From NCBI GenBank assembly GCA_003647095.1, contig QMME01000003.1:1-35756 (forward strand): 35,756 bases of DNA, read 5' to 3'. Positions 12,804-19,152 of this stretch are shown piece after piece (position 1 is the stretch's first letter; each line of letters opens with the position of its first letter). The position numbers and the translations under genes are program-made. The notes below the pieces were generated by a model. It saw nothing but the letters and a program-made list of their open reading frames with translations. It did no database searches and had not been told where the DNA came from. The DNA is from Deltaproteobacteria bacterium (lineage in GTDB: Bacteria > Myxococcota > B64-G9).

Positions 12804-13202
12804 ATGGCCGACAAGGGAAAGGTGCTGGTGCTGGACGATGAAGAGATCGTCTGTGAAAGGGTGGCTGACAACCTTACCCGCAAGGGTCTCAGCGTGGAGA
12901 CCTTTACCGACAGCCAGCAAGCCATCGACAGGTTGGCCGGCCAGCAGTTCGACGTGGTGGTTACCGATCTGAAGATGAAGGGGCCCAGCGGCCTGGACGT
13001 GGTGCACTTCGTGCGCCAGAACCAGAGCGCCTGTGAAATGATCATCATCACCGGCTATGCTTCCATGGATGCGGCGCGCGAGGCCGAGTATTCCGGGGTG
13101 TACCAGTTCGTCACCAAGCCGTTTCGCATGGAAGATCTCTCCAAGCTGGTACTCAAGGCCGCACGCCGGGCTCGTTCCCGCAAGGGCAAGGTGGCACCGT
13201 GA
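12804..13202 (+). CDS. Stand-alone CheY-like response regulator receiver 1
   Basis: A 132-residue receiver domain with no output domain. Seen: acidic pocket D11-D12, phospho-acceptor Asp55 in VVVTDLKM, switch Thr83, and Lys105 in TKPF. The C-terminal tail is basic (RRARSRKGK). ATG 12804 is chosen over an in-frame GTG at 12798 because GGGAGG (12793-12798) is correctly spaced for it. It begins 17 nt after the PEP-synthase-like gene and overlaps the next receiver by 4 nt (GTGA). A phosphorelay or protein-interaction role under the operon's kinase is likely. Confidence 0.92.
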   Translation: MADKGKVLVLDDEEIVCERVADNLTRKGLSVETFTDSQQAIDRLAGQQFDVVVTDLKMKGPSGLDVVHFVRQNQSACEMIIITGYASMDAAREAEYSGVYQFVTKPFRMEDLSKLVLKAARRARSRKGKVAP

Positions 13203-13585
13203 GCGCCAAGAAGGTCATCCTGCTCGACGATGAGCCCATCGTCGGTGAGCGGTTGCAGCCGGCACTGGAGAAGGCCGGGTTCCAGGTGGAAAGCTACACC
13301 GACAGCCAGCAGGTGGTGGATCGGTTGGCCCGGGAGCGCTTCGACGTGCTGGTGACAGATCTGAAGATGCGCAAGCCGGACGGGTTGGAGGTCATGCGCT
13401 TTGCCAAGCGCCAGTGGCCGGGTATCAAGGTCATCATCATCACCGGCTTCGCCACCGTGGAGACCGCCACCGAGGCCATGCGCGAGGGGGCGGTGGAATT
13501 CATCGCCAAGCCGTTCAAGATCAGGGCCTTGCGCGATCTCATCTTGCGGATAACAGCGGATACGGAACAATCTCCCCCGTCCTGA
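13199..13585 (+). CDS. Stand-alone CheY-like response regulator receiver 2
   Basis: A 128-residue receiver with acidic pocket D10-D11, phospho-acceptor Asp54 in VLVTDLKM, Thr82 and Lys104 in AKPF. It shares YTDSQQ-x(3)-DRLA and TDLKM with the preceding receiver, which suggests tandem duplication followed by divergence. It starts with GTG at 13199, inside the stop of receiver 1, so the two are probably translationally coupled. No output domain is present. Last gene of the operon; the convergent tupC ends 50 bp away. Confidence 0.92.
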   Translation: MSAKKVILLDDEPIVGERLQPALEKAGFQVESYTDSQQVVDRLARERFDVLVTDLKMRKPDGLEVMRFAKRQWPGIKVIIITGFATVETATEAMREGAVEFIAKPFKIRALRDLILRITADTEQSPPS

Positions 13586-13635
13586 TTGACCCGGAAACAA
13601 GCGCCGTCGGGGCGGGAGATTCTCCGCCGGGGTGG

Positions 13636-14313
13636 TCAACTCCCGGTACCGGGCGGGCGCAGGCGGCCGGCATGAATGTCTGCGCGGCGCGCGGGCAGGT
13701 CGGCCGAAGCCCGTTCCAGGTGGCTGGCCATGAGTATGCTTACCCCCTGCCGTTCGACCAGGTTCCTGATCAGCTCGAGCACCCGCTCGCGGACAACCTC
13801 GTCGAGCGAGGCGGTAACCTCGTCGAGCAGCAGTCCCGGGCAGTCGAGCACCAGGGCCCGGGCCAGGGCCACCAGCTTCTGCTCGCCCACAGAGAGCCGG
13901 TCGGCCCGCCGGCCGGCCAGGTGGGCGATACCCAGCTGCTCGAGCACGGCCCGGGCGCGTTGCCGCCGTTGCGGGCGCGGCACCCCGCGCAGGCGCAATC
14001 CGTAGGTGGTGTTACGCAGCACCGAGGTGGCGAACAGGTAGGGTGTTTGCTGCACCAGGGCCAGGCGCCGGCGTAGCTGCATGGGGGCCGGGGCCGTCCC
14101 CCGGTGAAAGGGTTTTCCCTGGAGGTGGATCGTTCCGGCCTCGAGATCGAGCAAGCCGGCCGCTGCCAGGATCAGGGTGCTCTTGCCGCTGCCGTTCTCA
14201 CCGCAGAGCAGGACCAGTTCGCCGCGACCCACGCTCAGTTCGTCGATGTGCAACACCGGCTGGCCGCCCCGCCGGACGCGCAGGTCCCGTATCGACAGGA
14301 AGGGTTCGCTCAT
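13636..14313 (-). CDS. tupC: Tungstate-type ABC transporter ATP-binding protein
   Basis: ATPase of an oxyanion importer, 225 residues. Seen: Walker A CGENGSGKST, Q-loop LVQQTPYLF, signature LSVGEQKLVALARAL, Walker B GLLLDEVTASLDE, and switch His in MASHLE. Two positions differ from the usual pattern: the signature is LSVGE, not LSGGE, and the Pro after the Walker B Glu is Val. The ATG at 14313 overlaps the tupB stop by 4 nt (ATGA). The C-terminus (ADIHAGRLRPPGTGS) is shorter than in many ATPases. Assignment to tungstate follows from the adjacent TupA-like binding protein; molybdate or vanadate remain possible. Confidence 0.87.
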   Translation of the reverse strand: MSEPFLSIRDLRVRRGGQPVLHIDELSVGRGELVLLCGENGSGKSTLILAAAGLLDLEAGTIHLQGKPFHRGTAPAPMQLRRRLALVQQTPYLFATSVLRNTTYGLRLRGVPRPQRRQRARAVLEQLGIAHLAGRRADRLSVGEQKLVALARALVLDCPGLLLDEVTASLDEVVRERVLELIRNLVERQGVSILMASHLERASADLPARRADIHAGRLRPPGTGS

Positions 14314-15002
14314 TTTTCCCCCCGCCGGCTCTGCAACATGCTGGCGGTCAGGTTGACCGCCAGGGCCACAACCAGCAGCACCACTCCCAGGGCCACCCCG
14401 CGGGCGAACTCTCCCTTGCCGGTCTCGAAGGCGATGCCGGTGGTGATGTTGCGGGTGGTGCCGCGAATATTGCCACCCACCATCATGGAGATACCCACCT
14501 CGGCGAACACCCGCCCGAAACCGGCGGCCACGGCGGCCACCAGGGCGGTGCGCATCTCCAGGGCCACCACCCGGGCAGCGCGCAGCCGCCCACCGCCCAG
14601 GCCCAGCACGGTGTGGCCGATACGGGGATCGGCCCGTTCCACGGCGGCCGCGCACAGGCCCACGATGATGGGAAAGGCCAGGATCACCTGGCCGACTACC
14701 ATGGCACCGCGGGTGTAGAGCAGGTTCAGCTCTCCCAGCGGACCGCGCCGGGTCAGAAACGCGTAGACCAGCAGGCCCACCAGCACCGTGGGCAGGGCCA
14801 TCAGGGTGTTGGCCAGTCCCAGCACCAGCCGGCGGCCGCGAAAGCGCCCCAGACCCAGGGCCAGCCCGGCCGGCAGGGCCAGCACGGTGGCCAGGCCGGT
14901 CGAGGTAAGCGACACGCTCAACGACACCCACACCGGACCCCATACCTCCGGGTCCAGCCGCAGCAGCAGGGAAATTCCCTGGACGGTTCCTTCCGCGATC
15001 AT
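14310..15002 (-). CDS. tupB: Tungstate-type ABC transporter permease
   Basis: Inner-membrane permease of 230 residues with about five to six hydrophobic helices. The binding-protein-dependent transport motif is seen near residues 145-195: EMRTALVAAVAAGFGRVFAEVG followed by MMVGGNIRGTTRNITTGI, a signature typical of the TupB/WtpB-like tungstate permeases. The ATG at 15002 lies 7 nt after the tupA stop. The stop overlaps the tupC start, so the three genes are one operon, tupA-tupB-tupC. Confidence 0.9.
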   Translation of the reverse strand: MIAEGTVQGISLLLRLDPEVWGPVWVSLSVSLTSTGLATVLALPAGLALGLGRFRGRRLVLGLANTLMALPTVLVGLLVYAFLTRRGPLGELNLLYTRGAMVVGQVILAFPIIVGLCAAAVERADPRIGHTVLGLGGGRLRAARVVALEMRTALVAAVAAGFGRVFAEVGISMMVGGNIRGTTRNITTGIAFETGKGEFARGVALGVVLLVVALAVNLTASMLQSRRGEK

Positions 15003-15009
15003 GACCCGG

Positions 15010-15897
15010 TTACGGGGACGGCGCCGGAGGAGGCGGCGTCACGGAGTTGCCGGCCGGCGCCGGCGGTTGCTGGCCGGGGGCCAGGGGGTGAAAGAGGACC
15101 CTGCCGCCCACCTTGAAGCCGGCGATCATCTGGCGGGCCCGGGGAGATTGCAGCCATCCCAGCAGGGCCAGTGCCTCGGGCAGGTGGGCCTGGGGATGCT
15201 TGACCGGGTTTACGGCCATGAACGAGTAGGGGTTTTGCAGCCGGGGATCGCCTTCCACCAGTATCACCAGGTCGAGCGCATCTTCGGCGCTGAGGAAAGT
15301 GGCCCGGTCGGTCAGGCAGTAGGCAGACTTCTCGTCGGCCAGGTTCAGGTTGAGACGCTGGCCGCGACCGGACTCCAGATACCAGCCTCCCCGGGGGTGT
15401 ACCCCCGCCGCCTGCCACAGGCGCAGCTCGGCCCGGTGGGTTCCCGACTGGTCACCGCGGGAGACGAAAGTGGCGGACGCCCGGGCGATCCGGGCCAGTG
15501 CCGCCACGGCATCCCGGCCCCGCACGGCGGCGGGGTCGGCCTGTGGACCCACCAGCACGAAGTCGTTGAACATGATGGTGGCGTGGTGGATGCCGAAGCC
15601 TGCGCCGACGAACTCGTCCTCGGCCTGGCGATCGTGCACCAGCACGGCATCGACGTCGCCGTTGCGGCCCAGTTGCAGCGCCTGGCCGGTACCCACGGCC
15701 AGCACCTGTACCGAGATGCCGCTGCGGGCCTCGAACGGTGGCAGGATGGTCTTGAGCAGGCCGGTGTTGTCCAGCGAGGTAGTGGAAGCCACCCGCAGCA
15801 CCCGGCCAGCACAGGGGCAGTCTCGAGGCTGTTGCCGGCAGGAACAGAGCAGGAGCGCCAGCGCCACGCTGCTTGCCAGTGCGAGTTTTCTTTTCAT
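15010..15897 (-). CDS. tupA: Tungstate-binding lipoprotein of ABC transporter
   Basis: Extracytoplasmic binding protein, 295 residues. The signal peptide ends in a lipobox-like LCSC (Cys20). Hallmarks of the TupA family are seen: ASTTSLDNTGLL near residue 38, VGTGQALQLGRNGDVDAVLVH near 68-88, the MFNDFVLVGP motif near 110, and FVSRGDQSGTHRAE near 143. The Ser/Thr-rich TTS and RGDxSGTH motifs contact the oxyanion in this family. The tail is Pro-rich (about 275-295). The ribosome site GGAGG precedes the ATG at 15897. It is divergent from the GH31 gene with 84 bp between. Likely supplies tungstate for enzymes such as the formate dehydrogenase at 31761-34439 (inference). Confidence 0.9.
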   Translation of the reverse strand: MKRKLALASSVALALLLCSCRQQPRDCPCAGRVLRVASTTSLDNTGLLKTILPPFEARSGISVQVLAVGTGQALQLGRNGDVDAVLVHDRQAEDEFVGAGFGIHHATIMFNDFVLVGPQADPAAVRGRDAVAALARIARASATFVSRGDQSGTHRAELRLWQAAGVHPRGGWYLESGRGQRLNLNLADEKSAYCLTDRATFLSAEDALDLVILVEGDPRLQNPYSFMAVNPVKHPQAHLPEALALLGWLQSPRARQMIAGFKVGGRVLFHPLAPGQQPPAPAGNSVTPPPPAPSP

Positions 15898-15965
15898 CTG
15901 TCGGATCCTCCTTCCATTCCGGCGCCATGATATTTCCCCGGCCGTGACAATGAAAGGGTTGTTTG

Positions 15966-15974
15966 TGCTAGTAT
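15966..15974 (+). promoter_or_regulatory. Candidate extended -10 promoter for the GH31 gene, possibly leaderless
   Basis: TGCTAGTAT (15966-15974) is an extended -10 element whose predicted start (about 15980-15982) coincides with the ATG at 15982. No ribosome binding site precedes that ATG, which fits a leaderless mRNA. A weak GTGACA lies 19 bp upstream. Confidence 0.35.
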
Positions 15975-15981
15975 CTGCTCC

Positions 15982-18939
15982 ATGAAAAAAAGGCGCCGAC
16001 AGGCCCGAAACAAGCGGGGACAGGCCCGGGTGCTTGTTACGCTTTTTCAGCTAGTTGCGTTGCTTGCCGGATTGTTGCCGACGGCCTGCCGGCATCCGCT
16101 CGTGTCGGGAACCGACGCGGGCCGGCAGGATGGAGAAGGCGGAGAAGGCGGGGACGGAGGTATGGAAGACAGCGACGGCGACTGGAAGCCGGTGGACGAT
16201 GCCGCAAGTTGCCCGGGACTGGTTGACATCGTCGATGCCGGCACACTGTTGCTTCATCTTGGTGCGGTCGATGTGTACCAGCGGTTTTTCTCCCCGGGAA
16301 TCGTGCAGTTGCGCTACCGTCCGGCCGGCAGTCCGCCCCCACGGCGACCTTCCTGGGCGGTGGTGGCCGAACCCGGGGATGAGGATGTTTCTATAGTATT
16401 TTCAGAAGACTGCCGGCAGGTAGAGGTGTCCAACGACACCTTGCAGGTCGTTGCCTCGGCGGACGGCGCCGTACGGGCCTGGCAGCGTCTTGATGACGGG
16501 GAGTTGGAAAACATCTTCACGGCCAGCGGGCCGGTGCAGTTTCCCGACGCCGGCGGGGTGGTGCTTTCCGTGGTGGGCCCGGAGGGGGAGCATGTCTATG
16601 GCCTGGGCGAAAAGACCGGTCCGCTCGACCGGCGCGGCCGGCACCTGGTATTCCGCAACACCGATCCCCTGGCCGGAGGGGGCGACTACACTCCGGATAG
16701 CGATCCCCTCTACCAATCCATACCTTTTTTCATCGGCTTACGCCGGGGACAGGCCCACGGTGTTTTCCTGGACAACAGCCATCGGCTGGTGATCGACCTG
16801 GCGCGTGATGTGGCTGGCGAGTATCGCCTCGAGGCCGATGGCGGAGACATGAACCTCTTTCTACTGGCCGGGCCGGAAATGGCGCAGGTGCTGGAGCGCT
16901 ACACCTGGCTCACCGGAAGGATGCCTCTGCCACCGCGCTGGACACTGGGATACCACCAATGTCGCTGGAGCTACTGGCCGGATGATCGCGTTCGTCAGGT
17001 AGCCGAAGAATTTCGCAGTCGGGCCATTCCCGCCGATGGTCTCTGGTTGGATATAGACTACATGGACGGCTTCCGTTCCTTTACGTGGGATCCGGCGGGA
17101 TTTTCCGATCCGGCCGGCCTGCTGGCCGATCTTGCTTCCCGGGGATTCAAGACCACGGTGATAATCGACCCCGGCCTGAAGCACGATCCGGACTGGGATG
17201 TTTACCAGCAGGGGATTGCCGGAGACCACTTGTTGCACAGTCCCGACGGATCCGTTTTCGTGGGCGAGGTGTGGCCCGGCGAGGCGGTGTTTCCAGACTT
17301 TTCCTCGCCGGCCGCGCGTGACTGGTGGGCCGGGCTGGTACCGAGACTGATCCGAACAGGGGTGCGGGGCCTGTGGATCGACATGAACGAACCGGCGTCA
17401 TTCAGGGCCGTAGACGGATACACCGTTCCGGACGAGGTCCTGGCCCGGGGCGAGGGGGAAGCTACTACCATGGCCGAGGTACACAACGTCTATGCCCTGC
17501 TCATGGCCAAGGCCACCCGTCAGGGAATGGAACAGGCCGCTCCGGACCGGCGTCCTTTTATCCTCACCCGGGCGGGATTCGCCGGAATACAACGCTACGC
17601 CGCCGTCTGGACCGGGGATACCCCGTCGAGTTGGCCCATGTTGCGGACCAGCCTGTCGCTCGTGTTGTCTCTGGGGCTTTCCGGGGTTGCCTTCTGTGGC
17701 AGCGACGTCGGGGGGTTTTCCGGCGGGGCCACGCCGGAGCTGTTTGCGCGCTGGCTGGAACTGGGCTCGCTGAGCCCATTCTTCCGCGGCCACGTGCAGA
17801 CGGGGGCTCCCGACCAGGAACCCTGGGCCTTCGGAGTCGAGGTCGAGGACATCAGTCGCTCGACAATCGGCCTGCGCTACCGGCTGCTGCCCTACTTGTA
17901 TTCCCTGTTTCAGCGGTCCGCGCAGACGGGGGAGCCGGTACTGGCTCCGCTGCTGTTTCACTACCAGCACGATTCCGCCACCTGGGAAATCGAGGATCAG
18001 GCCATGCTGGGTCCCTGGTTGCTGGTGGCGCCGATCATGGAACAGGGGGCCCAGAGCCGTACCCTGTATCTGCCCGCGGGGCGGTGGTACGAGTTGCATT
18101 CCGGCCGCCTGTACCAGGGACCGGCCACCATTACCCGGCGGGTTTCCCTGGCTGCCTTGCCCGTGTTCGTGCGCTCGGGTGCCATCCTGCCGCTGGCGCC
18201 GCTGTTGCAGTGGAGCGACCAGGCACCGCTGGACCGACTGGAGCTGTGGCTGTATCCCGACCGGCAGGAATCGCTTTTTTATCTCTACGAAGACGACGGT
18301 GACTCGACCGCCTACCGGAGTGGCGAATTCTGCCTCAGCGAATACCGCCTGCTACGCACCGCCAGCGGAGCCTCTCTGGTGGCCCGCCGGCGGGGAAACT
18401 ACCATCCCCCGACACGCCCGCTGGTGATTCGTGTTCGTCCCCTGGCCAGACCCCCGGTGGCGGTGTCTGTCGATGCCGTGGCTCTCGCGGAAAGGTCGAG
18501 CAGGGAGGATCTGGAAAGTGTCGGGCGGGGCTGGTGGCTTGACGAAAACGATGGCTCCCTGTGGGTAATTTTCGAAGACCGGGCTGAATTCACGCTGGAG
18601 CTGACCTACGAAGGGGATGAATCGCCATCTCCCACGGTGTGCATGCCCTTTTCCGTGACCGTTCCCGCGGCAACGCCCGCCCAGGAGGGTATCTACCTGG
18701 CACTGTCCACGAACGGCTGGCAGCAGCGGTTCCTGGGCCCGGTGGGGCAAGGCGGTCGCGTGGAGGGTTGTCTCGAGGTTCCGCGTGGTGAGTGGTTCGA
18801 GTACAAGTACACCCGTGGCGACTGGTCAACGGTCGAAAAGTGGACCGGCTGTCTCGAAGCCAGTAACCGCTACGCCCTGGGTGTGGCCCTTCCGGTAAAG
18901 AACGATACCGTGGAGACCTGGGCCGACTGGTGCCAGTAG
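15982..18939 (+). CDS. GH31 alpha-glucosidase lipoprotein with C-terminal starch-binding-like domain
   Basis: A 985-residue glycoside hydrolase. Residues 1-36 are a long basic signal peptide ending in a lipobox-like LPTAC (Cys36), followed by a Gly/Asp-rich linker. The GH31 N-terminal sandwich covers about 130-310 and the barrel about 310-660, with nucleophile Asp467 in GLWIDMNEP and acid/base Asp546 in WTGDTPSSW. The upstream DGLWLDIDYMDGF motif is also present. A beta-sandwich with FYLYEDDGDSTAY (DUF5110 type) follows. The last about 100 residues (VTVPAATP...FEYKYTRGDWSTVEK) resemble a CBM20/CBM48-like starch-binding module. It probably releases glucose from alpha-glucans outside the inner membrane. 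No ribosome site is visible before the ATG. A large palindrome begins 1 bp after the stop. Confidence 0.92.
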   Translation: MKKRRRQARNKRGQARVLVTLFQLVALLAGLLPTACRHPLVSGTDAGRQDGEGGEGGDGGMEDSDGDWKPVDDAASCPGLVDIVDAGTLLLHLGAVDVYQRFFSPGIVQLRYRPAGSPPPRRPSWAVVAEPGDEDVSIVFSEDCRQVEVSNDTLQVVASADGAVRAWQRLDDGELENIFTASGPVQFPDAGGVVLSVVGPEGEHVYGLGEKTGPLDRRGRHLVFRNTDPLAGGGDYTPDSDPLYQSIPFFIGLRRGQAHGVFLDNSHRLVIDLARDVAGEYRLEADGGDMNLFLLAGPEMAQVLERYTWLTGRMPLPPRWTLGYHQCRWSYWPDDRVRQVAEEFRSRAIPADGLWLDIDYMDGFRSFTWDPAGFSDPAGLLADLASRGFKTTVIIDPGLKHDPDWDVYQQGIAGDHLLHSPDGSVFVGEVWPGEAVFPDFSSPAARDWWAGLVPRLIRTGVRGLWIDMNEPASFRAVDGYTVPDEVLARGEGEATTMAEVHNVYALLMAKATRQGMEQAAPDRRPFILTRAGFAGIQRYAAVWTGDTPSSWPMLRTSLSLVLSLGLSGVAFCGSDVGGFSGGATPELFARWLELGSLSPFFRGHVQTGAPDQEPWAFGVEVEDISRSTIGLRYRLLPYLYSLFQRSAQTGEPVLAPLLFHYQHDSATWEIEDQAMLGPWLLVAPIMEQGAQSRTLYLPAGRWYELHSGRLYQGPATITRRVSLAALPVFVRSGAILPLAPLLQWSDQAPLDRLELWLYPDRQESLFYLYEDDGDSTAYRSGEFCLSEYRLLRTASGASLVARRRGNYHPPTRPLVIRVRPLARPPVAVSVDAVALAERSSREDLESVGRGWWLDENDGSLWVIFEDRAEFTLELTYEGDESPSPTVCMPFSVTVPAATPAQEGIYLALSTNGWQQRFLGPVGQGGRVEGCLEVPRGEWFEYKYTRGDWSTVEKWTGCLEASNRYALGVALPVKNDTVETWADWCQ

Positions 18940-18940
18940 A

Positions 18941-19071
18941 CCCGGCATTTCCCGCCTCGGCCGCAATCTCCGCGTCGCTGCTGCGAAAATGGTCCTCGAC
19001 GTAGTTGCACTACGACTGCGGCCATTTTCTTGCATCTCCTCGATCTTGCTGGCCGAGGTGGGAAATCCGGG
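18941..19071. repeat. 131-bp nested imperfect palindrome (REP/MITE-like intergenic element)
   Basis: Outer arms at 18941-18962 and 19051-19071 are inverted copies, differing by one inserted base and one mismatch (left arm CCCGGCATTTCCCGCCTCGG...). Inside, 21-nt arms at 18985-19005 and 19009-19029 pair at 16 of 21 positions around a 3-nt loop, with GAAAATGG/CCATTTTC at the base and CGTAGT/ACTACG at the tip. The structure could fold into a long hairpin or cruciform. It holds no plausible gene. It may be a dispersed intergenic repeat, and may also end GH31 transcription. Confidence 0.7.
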
Positions 19072-19085
19072 AGGGTTGAGTTGCA

Positions 19086-19114
19086 TTGACAGGTGCTCCG
19101 CCGCGGGCTAGCGT
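19086..19114 (+). promoter_or_regulatory. Probable promoter of the Lon-family protease gene
   Basis: A perfect TTGACA (19086-19091), 17-bp spacer, then TAGCGT (19109-19114). It has the same layout as the TSP3 promoter (TTGACA-N17-TAGNNT). It lies 14 bp after the palindromic repeat; predicted leader about 33 nt. Confidence 0.45.
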
Positions 19115-19152
19115 GCGGAAAGCAAGGGGTATCCGTGGTAATGGGAGGATGC

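Noticed and set aside
13611-13628. Possible bidirectional terminator between receiver 2 and tupC
   Set aside because: The stem (GGCGGGAG / CTCCGCC) has a bulge and there is no T-run on either strand, so support is weak.
19093-19152. Longer N-terminus for the Lon-family protease from 19093
   Set aside because: The extra residues overlap the predicted promoter -10 and lack conservation; the ATG at 19153 has the better ribosome site.
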